DNA from: Acanthosepion lycidas
Lineage: Eukaryota > Mollusca > Cephalopoda > Sepiida > Sepiidae
Assembly (NCBI GenBank): GCA_963932145.1
Contig: OZ010574.1
Span: forward strand, 81,978,733-82,042,732
DNA length: 64,000 nt
Direction: 5' to 3'
Part shown: positions 1 to 10,799 of the stretch, piece after piece
Layout of the letters: every line of letters starts with the position of its first letter
Numbering within the stretch: position 1 is the first letter of the stretch
Made by a program: the position numbers and the translations under genes
The notes under the pieces: generated by a model
Told to the model about the DNA's origin: nothing
Databases searched by the model: none
The model's input: the letters and a program-made list of their open reading frames with translations, nothing else

Positions 1-299
1 GAACTGGAGCAAGAAATGTCTTGTTAATTTAACACCTCCAAAATTAAACTTCTCTCTTTTAATCCATCCTAGAGAACATTTTTTTTTACCTTCCAGCTGC
101 ATGGCTGATGTTAACTTCCAGGAAAACTTTTATTAAAAATATCAAATAATCTCGTGTTTCTGCTATGTATTTTGAGATTCTTGATAAAATCTAAAAAAGA
201 ATCTGCAATGTTATCAGTCCTGAACTGGCATCTTCAGTCACTTTCCCACCACTGTGACATATCTTCCCTGTGCCTTTTCTGTAAATATTTTCATTATCT

Positions 300-410
300 G
301 TCTATATCTCTGTATTATGATTATTTGCATTATTTGGACTGTTATTCTTCACCATTGTGAATATGACAATGAAGATGAGAATAACACTTCAAATAATGTA
401 AATAGTGTAA
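300..410 (+). repeat. Probable SINE-tail insertion inside the LINE fragment
   Basis: The stretch containing GACAATGAAGATGAG and then AATGTAAATAGTGTAAATA interrupts the LINE coding text and resembles the 3' tails of the S1 SINE copies at 8098-8345, 15290-15650 and 45761-46040 (AACAAAGATGAGGACAATAG...GTAAATAATG). No tRNA-like head is visible, so it would be a strongly 5'-truncated copy. Confidence 0.35.
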
Positions 411-717
411 ATAGATATTTTTGTGGTAATTGTTCTAAGCTTTCCTCTTTCATGCTTAAACTTTATGAATTTAAGGGCAATACTAGTTTGGCATCTGGAT
501 CTGATCATTTTAAAGCTGAAATTGCTAGATGTAATCATAACTTCTATGCTAACAGTTTCTTCTTGCTTGTAGAACCATTTCAGCTTTTTGCTTTCCAGTC
601 AACTTTGATCTTTAAAAATATAAATGCAATTTCAATTGTTATCTTATATCTTCTTAATTTCTGCTCTTTTATTATTCTCTCTCTTAATGCTTTTCTTTTT
701 CTCACACTCTTTCACAC

Positions 718-815
718 TTGGTAACGTCTTGCTTCTTAGTAATTTTACTTGGTTACGTCTTGCTTCTTAGTAATTTTACTTGGTTACGTCTTGCTTCTTA
801 GTAATTTTACTTGGT
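718..815 (+). repeat. 31-bp tandem repeat, about 3 copies, in the LINE 3' UTR
   Basis: The unit TTGGTTACGTCTTGCTTCTT plus AGTAATTTTAC repeats with a strict 31-base period starting at 718, 749 and 780; the first unit has GTAACG for GTTACG. It sits between the LINE coding end and its poly(A). The related copy ending at 4355 has only one equivalent stretch (GTAGCCCCTTGCCTCTTAG), so the array grew in this copy or its source. Confidence 0.9.
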
Positions 816-839
816 TGAGGTGAAAATGATTAAAAAAAA

Positions 840-1335
840 GATCTAGACTCTCATCTGTCTATCCTGTATAGCTTTCCATTCATTAAGAAATGCAAAAACA
901 ATGCAATAATTTTTTCAGGTTAATGATTATAAATAGCTTAAAGTGAATGAATCCTTTAGGTCTTAATGAAGACAGTCCTTCATCAGACCCTATACACTAG
1001 TGCTACAGAATCACACACTTTACCAAATAACAAAAGCTATATCAGTTGAAAACTTCCAACAACTGTAACAACTAAAATGTATAGCACATAGAAATAGAAG
1101 GAAAAATAAAGATATCATCAAGATGTTGACTTTCTACACTATCTCAAACAAATTGTTAGAAAGCAAACTCCCATTCATACTCGAAATAGTGATAAGTTAG
1201 TGTACATGAGAAGCCTATTTTCTTGAAAACCTGTTTGAAGAGAAAGATTTTATAAATTTCAACCAACAGCAATGCTCTTTGGTCAATGAACGCTGAATGT
1301 TGCCTTGTTTGGAAATTGCTAACCTCCCCACTGCC
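840..1335 (+). repeat. Unclassified interspersed repeat R1, copy a
   Basis: This ~500-base block is shared with 4565-5040 and, in part, with 29190-29720. Landmarks in order are ACTTCCAACAACTGTAACAA, a short CATTCATACTCGAAA segment, and GAGAAAGATTTTATAAATTT followed by CAACCAACAGCAATGC. It has no reading frame, no tRNA-like boxes and no obvious terminal repeats. It directly follows the LINE poly(A), as copy b follows a LINE end, so it may be flanking DNA carried in a segmental duplication rather than a transposon in its own right. Confidence 0.6.
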
Positions 1336-2204
1336 ATTAAGTTTGTTTGTTTCAACTCAATTGAAGCTCATCTTTGTAGCCACCTTTCAAAACTTGTTTT
1401 CTTTATTTATTAGCCACTAAAATTGTTGATTTCTTTAAGCTGTCTATCTGTCAGGATATATTATCTGAGTCTTGAGTGATGCTTTCTTGCAGAGACAACT
1501 GTTTTATAAGCAAATCATCCTTGAAATTATATTTTGTTAACCCCACTGTCATTAGCAGAATTTATTTTTTCTTTTAAATATTTTATGTTACCTTCTAACT
1601 TGTGGCATAATTTTCAGTGGCCTCTCATGTAATTTGCAATAAGATGAGCTTTTGAAATAAGACAGTTGTAAAACAAATTGGCTTTCCTTGCCTAACTGAT
1701 AAACACTGTCCATTTCAGGCAGGCTCCAAAAGCAAGGGATGCTGGTTCAATTCTTATCAGGAGCTAATTTTTATTTCTCAATTTATTAAAACATAGTTGT
1801 GATAAAAAGAAACAAAAATAAATTGTAAAAAAAAAACAAAAAACTATTAAACTTGAAAGCAATCATTTGTTTTTGTTTTAATAGTTTTTTTTTATTCCAT
1901 TATTATCTTTTAAAGAAGTTTCTGTATTATGTACAGAGGTATTTGAAATTCCCAAGCCATATGATTTGTACTAATTATTAATATATTTGCTGACTGCCTG
2001 AAGATTGCATGTAAGCACATGAAACTAGTAGCAGTGGTTGGTCATTGCATGCCTGAAAATACTTAAGAAAAGAATATATATATCTTTGTTTTTTGTTTTT
2101 ATTTTATGCTATGTCCCTTCAGGATGTAGGAGATCATGGCTCCTTAGATTCCATTTATTTATTATCTGTTATCTGTAACTTGACATATGTTCTTTCCTTC
2201 ATTG
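1336..2204. other. AT-rich, no recognisable gene
   Basis: No credible coding text or known element. A small stem is possible around 1828-1891, where AACTATTAAAC and GTTTTAATAGTT lie inside A- and T-runs facing each other. Confidence 0.6.
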
Positions 2205-2335
2205 TTTGGAATTTAGAGTTGTCCTTCTTATACTGGTTGCTACTCAAAACTAGGGAGTCAAATCTACCTTGCTGTTTAATCCACAGTGCAACAAACTCAC
2301 CTGGAATTTGAACTCAACTCACCAATTCCACATCC
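2205..2335 (-). repeat. tRNA-derived SINE, family S2, minus strand
   Basis: Read on the minus strand it gives GGTGAGTTGAGTTCAAATTCC (a tRNA B-box-like GTTCAAATTCC) followed by GTGAGTTTGTTGCA, then GTGGATTAAACAGCAAGGTA and AGTAGCAACCAGTATAAGAA. The same order occurs at 28480-28745, 53222-53430 and 61530-61760. Copies vary in length and completeness; this one is truncated at its 3' side. Confidence 0.6.
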
Positions 2336-2499
2336 ATACTGATATATTAAACTAAATGTGCATCCACATATACAAATACTATATACTGTTAAATCTAGGT
2401 TTGATTTAAGTTTAAAGAGATTTATGAACATGCAGTATTTTGAATGTGCGACTATTTTTTAAACAGTATTTTATAAAGAGTTTGAAACAAGGTTTATAT

Positions 2500-2587
2500 G
2501 AGGTGGTGCTGAAAAGTCACACTTCTCGAAATTTGGCTCAGTGATGAAACACGGGTATTTCTTTTCTTTTTTTTCAGCACCCACTCC
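2500..2587. mobile_element. Small MITE with GGTGCTGAAAAG-type inverted ends
   Basis: The left end GAGGTGGTGCTGAAAAG is matched by CAGCACCCACTCC at the right end. The same terminal design occurs at 3499-3574, 4389-4462 and 38776-38863, each 75-90 bases long and non-coding. The length and ends suggest a non-autonomous Tc1/mariner-type element; no convincing target duplication was read. Confidence 0.5.
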
Positions 2588-2954
2588 TATTGCCACAAAA
2601 TCTTTTTAGTTGCAAAGCCTCTATCATCTTGAAAAGAAAACTACTTTCTGCCAAACAGAATGCGATTTCATCTTGAAGAAAAGAGTATCTATTCTTCTAT
2701 TGGTGATTGATAGTCTTAGTTGGAGGAAGTAAGCCTGAAGAAAGTCTTTGGATACATGAACATTAATTGTGAGAAATGTGATATACAGAATATCTATTTG
2801 AAAGATATTTCTTGCATTTCGAATAGGAGATTCTTGCAATGATTTCTATTAGTTGTAACCCAAAGCCTGAGGATAGACTGTACTTGCTATATTGCCTTTT
2901 ACCTTTTATAGATGACCACATGGGAGCAACAAACACACACACTCACATCTCTTG

Positions 2955-2957
<3 letters not shown>

Positions 2958-3044
<87 letters not shown>
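2958..3044. repeat. (AT)n-(GT)n-(AT)n microsatellite
   Basis: Compound dinucleotide array: AT units, an internal GTGTGT segment at about 2995-3013, then AT units again. Confidence 0.97.
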
Positions 3045-3045
<1 letters not shown>

Positions 3046-3498
3046 CACATAAGGTAGTTCATTTTTCTCTTATTACTTCCAGTCGAATTCAGACTATTGA
3101 TTCCATTGCAGAATAGACTTGAGGTTTTGGTTGGCTCTCGTATACTTGAACTTATGCAGCAAGGTTATCTGTAGTTCCTTGGATTTAAATATTTTCAGAA
3201 TTCATTGTTTATTGTTTGAGTCCCTATAATAATCATATATACATATAGACATTAATGTATATTAAGATTTTTTTAATGAAATTTTCAGAGTCTCATCTCC
3301 AAAATGATTGGCAGGCACCATAATATTCAGAACTGTATTTTATGCAATAGGCCATCAGTATTCTGAAATACTAGCAAATATATGAAGGCAATCTTGTTAT
3401 ATTTCATTGTAAAAAAAGAAAAAAACTTGTTCAATGGACAGACTTATTTTATAATTGAACACTTAGGAATGGAATATAATTTACACAGCTGCAATGTG
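3045..3498. other. AT-rich, no recognisable gene
   Basis: Nothing recognisable on either strand beyond short A/T runs. Confidence 0.6.
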
Positions 3499-3574
3499 AG
3501 GTGGTGTTGGAAAATTTTTCTGCTTGCCTGTCCAAATTTTGATCAAACACCAGAATTTATTTCTGGTGCCACCA
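3499..3574. mobile_element. Possible second MITE of the same type
   Basis: GAGGTGGTGTTGGAAAA at the left faces TTTCTGGTGCCACC at the right, spacing about 75 bases. The left end closely resembles that of the element at 2500-2587. The inverted match is imperfect. Confidence 0.38.
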
Positions 3575-3959
3575 TTTTTAAATAATGCTGTTTCCACATT
3601 ACTGTTTAAATCTCATAAAACAGTAATCGGTATAAATGCAACAACAATGTGAAAGAATGTAGAACAAGAGGTCATTGCTGATGTAGATGAATTGTATAAT
3701 TTTAAGTACATCACACATGCTTAATTAATGTGTTAGTGATGTTAAAATATCTCGTCAGATATTTTAGAGCAGATTTCTGGTGAAACAGCCTGTCAACTAG
3801 TTCTAAGCAATTCTTTTTTTATGCCATAGAGGAAGATTGATACTGTACTGCAGTTCAGCACTCATTTGAAATTTTTCTGTAAATGATCATAATTCCCATT
3901 CATCTTGTTCCCTGGTTTCTTCATTCCTATGGGATGTACATTAGGCTTTCATTGTGGCT
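3575..3959. other. AT-rich, no recognisable gene
   Basis: No supported feature. The stretch lies between the small MITE and the next LINE end. Confidence 0.55.
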
Positions 3960-4355
3960 TCCTATGTCAAATCTAATGTAATGTAGATTCCCTGTACCTT
4001 TTCTATAATTTCTTGGTAATTGTTCTGATGAATTTTCCTCTATGGTACCTGGTCCTTATGAATTTAAGCACTGTACTAGATTGGCAGAAAGGTCTCATCA
4101 CTTTACAGTTGAAACTTCTAGATTTAACTGTAAGTTCTATGCTAACAGTTTCTTCTATCACACTTTTGGCTTCTTGCTTCCCTGTCAATTTTGATCTTCA
4201 AAAAACTTATATGCAATGATAATCATTATTTTCTGTCTTGTTCTTTGTTGTCTTTTCTCTTTGACATATTTTCTCATAATTCCCTAAAACTCAGTAGCCC
4301 CTTGCCTCTTAGATGATTTATTGCCTTCTTTGAGGTGAAATGATAAAAAAAAAAA
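3960..4355 (+). pseudogene. LINE 3' end, second copy, frameshifted
   Basis: Same LINE family as 120-839. Across frames one reads the blocks corresponding to NC-DE-FSxVP-L-EFK, then CKFYANSFF-like text (TGTAAGTTCTATGCTAACAG) and a short C-terminal tail. The DNA TAAGTTCTATGCTAACAGTTTC is shared with the copy at 10340. The 3' end GAGGTGAAATGATA plus A-run falls at 4331-4355. The copy lacks RT and endonuclease and is disrupted by frameshifts. It is followed by a 200-base insertion containing a MITE and then by R1 copy b, mirroring the layout at 120-1335. Confidence 0.65.
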
Positions 4356-4388
4356 TCTGCTAAATGGTATATGGCAACCATGACGCAA

Positions 4389-4462
4389 GGATGGTGAAAA
4401 GTTGTTTGCCTGACCAAGATGCATTTTGGGAAGTGTCTCATGACTAGAACTTTTCACCTCCC
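4389..4462. mobile_element. 74-bp MITE with GGTGAAAAGTT ends
   Basis: Left end GGATGGTGAAAAGTTGTT is matched in inverted orientation by AACTTTTCACCTCCC. It lies in the ~200 bases present here but absent from the duplicated block at 840, consistent with insertion after or independent of that duplication. Confidence 0.6.
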
Positions 4463-4564
4463 AACACATTTATGTAATTTTCTATTTCAATAATGATAAA
4501 CCATTGATTGCTTTTGTTTTGGCCAGCACCACAAGATAAAAGCAAAATGTTTTTAAATAGCTTT

Positions 4565-5040
4565 GGCAGATCTATACTCTAATATGGATGTCATGCATGG
4601 TGTCCACCTCTTTCAGAAATGTGTAAACTATCACTCACATGCAACTATTTTCTCAGATCAATGTTTAAAAATGACTTCAAATGAATGAACTCTTTGGGTT
4701 TGAGAGAGAACTGTCCTTCATTATATCTCATGATACTGGCAATATGAAATCATAAATATCACTTGAAGACTTCCAAAAGTAGCAACAACTAAAATGATTA
4801 ATACTAGAAAAGAAATAATTATATAATTACAATGCTGATTTTCCACACTACCTTAAAAAAGGTTAGGAAGGAAATCTCTGTTAATATGAGAAAGAGTGAT
4901 AACACTGGTTTTGAGAAACATATTTTCCTGAGAAATAGTTTTAAGAGAAAGATTTTATGAATTTCAACCAAAAATAGCATTGGTTGTTTCTTCAATAAAT
5001 GCTGAATATTATATGGAAATGGTTAATCTTACCATCGCCA
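4565..5040 (+). repeat. Unclassified interspersed repeat R1, copy b
   Basis: Aligns with 840-1335 through ACTTCCAAAAGTAGCAACAA, GGTTAGGAAGGAAATCTCTG and GAGAAAGATTTTATGAATTT. Divergence includes many small indels, so the two copies are not recent. No coding potential. Confidence 0.6.
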
Positions 5041-6644
5041 TTTCTACTGAGGGTTATAAGATTGATGTGGCAGATACAGAGAACCAGAACCGGCGTCAAA
5101 TGGTGGAAATGATGAACAGGACTTGTTTTATTCTTGATGAAATGAATTTGTCTTTGTCTGGTATGTAGGACTTCAATTTGAGAGAAAGTGAGTACATGCT
5201 GAAACTAGGGTATTTAGGCATATAGATCACATATGTCCAGCATGCTTTGCAATCTATAGAAATCAGGGAGTGATTGACAGTCAAACTGCCACTAGCATTA
5301 TAGTGTTGGCCGAGAGAATACACTGTGTGAGTACGTTGCCCCATCAAAAGAGACCTTTCTTCTTTACTGTATCACAATTGAATTCTACCAAATAATTTTT
5401 CTATGAAATTCAGAATGAAAACCTTTAATCTATATGTTTGTTCTTTAAAATAGAAACCTTCAATGATATTTAGAAAAGGGGAATTAGAGAATTACTTAAA
5501 AAGTAAATAAATAACACTTTATTTGCAATGTGGAGAAAATTTGATTTGCAGCTTCAGTTATTTTATATTTAAATTAAAATCCATTTCGGTGTCCAAATTC
5601 CACAGAAAATGACTTGAACAAAATGATTGCAGCAATTAAACAAGTAGTTGTATTGAACGATAATCATCAGATTTCCATTAGCCCTGCAAGCTGGATATTT
5701 ATATCAAGATAGAAAGCAATTGAAGCATCAATAAAAATAACTTTACTGATTATCGTAATGATTCTAGAAAAATCCCTTTTAACTGGAAAGGAAAATAGAC
5801 ATTGCACTTTTTTTCTTCTAAAATATGGAAAAAAAAACCTTTATCCTTTTCTTTTTTTCCCAAATCATCAAAGAGAAACATTCCATATCAGTTTCAGGCT
5901 TGTTTGAAACATTCAAAAGAAATTGGGTGTTTCTAATCAGATACTTCAGTAAATTGCAAAGAAAATTTCTGGAAATTTTTCATCTTTCCTTCTGAAATTG
6001 ATTATTATCTGGCTCTAGTGTAGGAACTCTTGAAGAATTTTGAAGAGATACTTCTCTGATTCTACTACAAACTGCTTATTGTTTATAATTCATGAATCAT
6101 TTTTAATATTTTATGAATCCTCTAAACTCGTAGTATCCCTTTTGTTATTTTTTATTGTATCATTTCAGATATGCATCAATGGGAAGACTAGTAATTGTTG
6201 AGTGTTGTCTAGGATTAGGTTGAAACCAAATAAATAACCAGTTTGAACCACAAACTTGAAAATTTCATAAATCAGCTCAAACACACCAAATTAATGATTA
6301 TAAAAAGAATAGTTTTTCTGTGAATTTCTGGGATGAGTTATCATTATTTACATTACACCCTATCTGAAGTTATTAAGCAAATCATATAAACTACAATAAT
6401 TCAAATTTAGTTTGAAAAAAAAATGTCAAATGTTAAACAATCAATTTAGATGTAAAACCAACGCTTGAATTAAAATTTTAGGTTGTATCAATGTGTTTTA
6501 TTGAAGTTGTTTGGTGTATTCTAAAAAATGCCATCTGAACTTATTAGGCAAAACCAAATAATCAGATTTTACTTCAATAAAAAGGTAATAAAATCATTAA
6601 AAATTTGATCAACACAATAGAGCAAATAACAATATATAAATATG
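5041..6644. other. AT-rich, no recognisable gene
   Basis: I see no element, RNA gene or credible coding region. Short open frames here lack recognisable motifs. Confidence 0.6.
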
Positions 6645-7640
6645 ACAAGTCCTTGAATCCTTTACATTTTATTAAAGTGACCTTCCTTCTCAGTAACAGC
6701 CAATAATCTATTATCCATTGATTTGGTTCATTTTTTTTACTTCAGCAGGTTCAATTTCTGACACGGTAGTTTTAATTGCTTCCCATAAGTCTGCTTTGCT
6801 CTTTGTTACCTTCATGTAATTTCATCTTCATAAATGACAATAAATTTTTGATTGGATTCAGGCCAGGATTTGATGGTGATTATTCCATTATCTTCTCTTC
6901 TGTAAGTTTTTTATGCTAAAAGAATTCATGGGTAAGCTTAGATACATGAGAAGGAGCATTCACATGCATAAATACACACTTCACTTTGAAAGTGTGAAAC
7001 TGGGACTTGTAACATACAAAGAAAGTCTTGTTCTTATAATTGCAATAGCTAGCACTGTTCAGTTTAGCTCCTTCATCAACTTTGAATGGTCAATTAATGG
7101 TTTGGTCAATACTTCTTGTTGCCTTCTTTTAGCCACAGGCATGTCTGAATTGGATAAAATCCATCCTTTGGTCTATCCATCAGACCCATCAAATATTACT
7201 CCAGATTCATTCATGAAAATTACTTTAGAAAAGCTAATTTTCATGTATTTCTTGGACCAATTTTGACACTTTAAAATATTTGCTTTAGTGAGAGGAGTTT
7301 GCCTAGGAGATGTTTTTTACAGATCCCAATTCACAAAGTATTCTACACCTGTTGTCCTTTTTGACTTCCTCAATTTCAGCCTTTTCAATGATCTGAATGA
7401 TGGTCAAAAGTTGTTATTTCACTATAATTCGGTTTACTTTACATTCATCTCAAGGAAGCAAGTTCTTAACACCTTTTACTTTGCTTCAAGTTATATTTTC
7501 AACAGCCTTCTTTCTCTTTCTTTGATCTCTGCAAAGCTCCTTTGATATCTTCAATGTAGACATTCCCTCAATCAATAACTTTGTTATCAACTGTTTTTAA
7601 ACAGATGTTAGATCCTTCCCTTGACTCATGTTTCAACATA
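6645..7640 (-). pseudogene. Tc1-like transposase pseudogene (DD37E spacing), catalytically dead
   Basis: Read on the minus strand from 7640 downward. The first catalytic block reads VIFMNESGVIFDGSDG, where the family has a TDE/SDE motif, so Asp is replaced by Asn (codon at 7209-7211). The second block reads HVNAPSHVSKLT, Asp replaced by Val (6961-6963). The third reads NPGLNPIKNL for SPDLNPIENL, Glu replaced by Lys (6847-6849). A family-typical end, SMDNRLLAV then GHxxKM, follows. There are 37 positions between the second and third catalytic sites. Stop codons interrupt the frame several times. Known role of the family: cut-and-paste transposition at TA sites. Terminal inverted repeats were not found. 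Confidence 0.82.
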
Positions 7641-8097
7641 TATTATGGACAAAAAGAAAAAAAATAGTTATTAGATTTCAGAGGTCTTAAGCTAATATTA
7701 GTTCATATTAACTTCAGTCAGTCCATCTTCATAAATTCCAAATATCTCAAAAACTAACCATTAAAAATAGCAGAAAATTTAATTAAATCATTTACTAATA
7801 TTACTGGAAATGGACTAGTTTAAATTTGACAAATATTGGTTCAAAACTTTTTGAGTTATTGAGGTTCATTCGATTTGCATAATAACTTCAGACAGGCACT
7901 GTATTTATACTCAAACTATTATTCTCATCTTTGTTTTACCTTTGTATTTTTTTGGCCAATACTGCCATGCACACACTGCTTGCTCATGTTCTCCTCAGTG
8001 TTAGGTTTGATTCAACAGAGATTTCTCTGTAGGTTCAAGCTGCTTCTGAATATTGTGTTGGTTCATGGATTTGGTGATTTAGCAATTGTTCAATTGT
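7641..8097. other. AT-rich, no recognisable gene
   Basis: Likely partly flanking or terminal sequence of the Tc1 fossil, but no inverted ends could be located. Confidence 0.5.
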
Positions 8098-8345
8098 AGC
8101 AAGAGTTCAATCCTTGGGTTGGCTAATGCAGACTTAGATTCTGTGTAAACAAAGTAAGCAATAACAGAGCAGTACTAATTAAGAGTAAGATGAAATATCC
8201 TTAGACAATCTACCTCTCTCGATGGAATAAAGTGTTCACTTCAAAATTCCCTGAAGGTTACCCAGGTCAAGAACCACCTAAATCTGAAGAGCACTAAGGC
8301 CAAAATGTTGTGCTAACAACAAAGATGAGGAAAATAGTGTAAATA
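8098..8345 (+). repeat. SINE family S1, 5'-truncated copy
   Basis: Begins at a B-box-like GAGTTCAATCC, then TGGAATAAAGTGTTCACTTC and ends in GTGCTAACAACAAAGATGAG followed by ATAGTGTAAATAATG. This body and tail recur at 15290-15650, 19547-19820, 45761-46040 and 48005-48280. The A box is missing. Confidence 0.65.
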
Positions 8346-8379
8346 ATGAAAAAATGTATTCAGAAAGGGACTGCTGAAA

Positions 8380-8590
8380 TTTTCTGGGACAGATGAGGAG
8401 GAAAGAATGTTTGGAGAATTTAACATTGACAGGATGTAGAAGTATGAGAAGCAAACAGTGACCAACCTACGTAACAAACTTGTGTAAATGGATGATAGAA
8501 AAGGAACTTTGGGGGATAGTAAGGGACAAACATTACTTAGCACTACAAATGATAGAAAGTGTTATGGAAAGCCATGATTGTCCACATCCT
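8380..8590 (+). pseudogene. RTE-like LINE, C-terminal coding fragment
   Basis: Across frames one reads ECLENLTLTG, then CKWMIEKELWGIV and ALQMIESVMESHDCP. These match the C-terminal region of the RTE-like LINE whose longer copies lie at 10800-12430 and 14480-15275, and whose same end is seen at 46140-46480. It directly follows an S1 SINE, as at 46140. Only the extreme C-terminus survives. Confidence 0.68.
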
Positions 8591-10339
8591 GATGCAATAC
8601 ATCACATAAAAGCAACAGAAGGTACCATTAAGTTTGCCATCATTATTGCCAATGATCTGGCAGTGAATTTATTCCATCATGATAAAAACAAAAGTGCAGT
8701 TGGGGAGAGTTAACAAATAAGTAGAAAACATTTTCACCTGGTTAGGATTGGTGAATACCTATTGGTGCATATATGCATTTAAGACCTGGAAAAATGTTAA
8801 TCAGTGGTCACAGAAGATGGAGGTAGTATCCCCAGTGCCTAACTCTATAAGATTTTGCTGGTTTGATTTCAAATAATAAAGTCCTGCAGCAGATATATTA
8901 TCTTTTTTTTCATATCAACTCGTTAGAATGTTTGCATCTTTTTATGCATTACTTTCAAAGCATAAACATAGATTTTTGTCAAGATAGTTTGACCATTTTC
9001 CAAGAAGCCAAAATTGATAACTCAATTACATCACCACCAAATGGTTCAGTGGAGCTTTTGTGGGTTAATGTTCAATTTGAGGGAGGTTAAGAAGTGAAAA
9101 ATCTTGCCATTTCCAAATATAATATAGAAATTACTTTTCATCAGCAGTTAGCGCATGAACAAGAAATTTTTTAAACGAACAGTCAAATTGCAGCATGCAA
9201 GTGCTGTTGATCGCCAGTCAGATCATGTGATGCCCATTTCTGTATTTTCTTCACTCTGCTAATTTTTACATCTCTGCAGGTGTGCTTTTAATACTACATT
9301 GTCAAGTGATGACATGTGGCCAAGCTCATTGAAAATTCAGGTCACCAGAATGAAATTCTGGAACCAGTGGTGCAGTCAGTACTGAAACTGATTCCAGACC
9401 CCAGGCACTGTTAATGTTGTGGGTGGATTCAAGAATACAATAGCCAAGTTTGAAGTCATGGAGCATAATGACATGAAAATTGTATTCATTCAACTTTGAT
9501 ATCTATAAAAACAAAAAAGAAAAAAATAGAAATGATAATAAAATTCAGACATTACCCAAAAGAGGAAATGCAGAGTTTTAAAATGAAACAGAAAAATACA
9601 CATAACAGAAGGTAATGATGTGAAAACACTAATGTCAATACAAAATGGCTATTTATTTCATTCCAATCTAATACAAATTTGTATGTGGATGTATACATAT
9701 TTATTCAAACATTTCTATGGGAGAATACACCAATTTCAAGATGGTAAAAGCAACCACAAAGTTATTGTTTCTATAAAACTTCAAACATGCCAGTGAAAAG
9801 ATATGGTTGGAGCAGAGCAATAATGTTTTTTTTTTTTTCCATTGATGAGATTGATTTGCATTTTTTTTTCTTTCCTCTGGCAAGGCTGCTCTTCCTGCCT
9901 GTTCAGGTTTTACCAATTGTGCAAAACTCTTATAAGGAGAGTAAAGTTTGATGTTGGTCCTCAGAAATCAATTTCTATTTGCATGCATATAGGTTGGCTG
10001 ACTGTGGCAACAAACTACTTTTTCTGAGTGGCTTACAAAGATGACATTTGTGGCATTTGAGTCCCCTGAATGATTTTCAGCTTAATTGTGTTACTGGATT
10101 AATGTTATTTGTACTTAAGAGGAAAATTAAAACAAAATTCTCATATTTCTAAATAAAAAATATAGGTTTAGGTTTAAAAACCCTGCTCTACTTTAAAAAG
10201 CCAAAATTTTTGAAAAGAGTTTAAATTTTACCTTTAACCCATTTAGACTTCTTTTCGGTATATTTTTATTTTTAGTGCCAAAAATACATTCAGCACCTCA
10301 AAGATATAGAAGTAGAGAAATCATAAATTTCTGATATAT
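8591..10339. other. No recognisable gene
   Basis: Mixed AT-rich DNA with one slightly more GC-rich stretch (9230-9480) that I could not assign. A T-run lies at 9826-9838. Confidence 0.55.
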
Positions 10340-10785
10340 TTACAGGTCCAATATTTATCCATACTTAGAATATTGCTGCCACAACTTGTTTGATGCTACT
10401 GATACCTATTCAGAGATTCCTGATAAAATTCAAAGAACACTCTGCAATGTCATTGGTCCAGATTTGGCATCTTGACTTGAGTCACTTTTCCCACCACCAT
10501 AATGCTTCTTCTCTGTGCCTTTTCTATAAATATTTTCATGGTAATTGTTTGCTTTTTCTATAGATATTTACATGGTAATTGTTTGGATGAACTTTTCTCT
10601 ATAGTACCTAGACTCTGTGAATTTAAGTTCAGTATTAGATTGGTGGCAAGGTCTCATCATTTTACAGTTGAAATAGCTAGATGTAACCGTAAGTTCTATG
10701 CTAACAGTTTCTTCTGTCACAGTTCTCGATTGTGGAACTCTTTTCCAGCCTCTTGCTTTGCAAAAATTTAAATGCATTTAAATGC
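10340..10785 (+). pseudogene. LINE 3' end, third copy (Jockey/CR1-like C-terminus)
   Basis: Best-preserved plus-strand copy of the C-terminus: YLEYCCHNLF-like text, then in one frame LDELFSIVPRLCEFK, RLVARSHHFTVEIARCNRKF, YANSFFCHSSRLWNSFPAS. This corresponds to the thumb-distal tail of a non-LTR RT. A ~33-base tandem duplication (two copies of TTTCTATARATATTT... ATGGTAATTGTTTG at about 10521-10580) disrupts the YKYFHG segment. RT core and endonuclease are absent. Confidence 0.75.
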
Positions 10786-10799
10786 AATAATTGTTTTTC

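Larger units (their letters stand above)
120..839 (+). pseudogene. LINE 3' end (non-LTR reverse transcriptase C-terminus), degenerate
   Basis: Fragment of the C-terminal end of a non-LTR retrotransposon ORF2. In one frame the text LPCAFSVNIF is followed, after an insertion, by CNHNFYANSFF, which matches the family block SLCLFYKYFHG...CNRKFYANSFF seen again at 10340-10785 and, on the minus strand, at 44300-45660. The 3' end is a GAGGTGAAAATGATT stretch followed by an A run near 830-838, the same terminus as the other copies. Endonuclease and RT core are absent, so this is 5'-truncated. About 110 bases at 300-410 interrupt the coding text. I recognise the family as Jockey/CR1-like from the pattern of its tail, but the clade is not certain. 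It cannot encode an active protein. Confidence 0.72.

Noticed and set aside
254-724. 156-codon open frame as a host gene
   Set aside because: Its second half is the tail of a LINE protein and its first half includes an inserted SINE-like tail; no start context or domain supports a gene.
6913-7266. 117-codon plus-strand open frame
   Set aside because: It is the antisense shadow of the Tc1-like transposase remnant on the minus strand.
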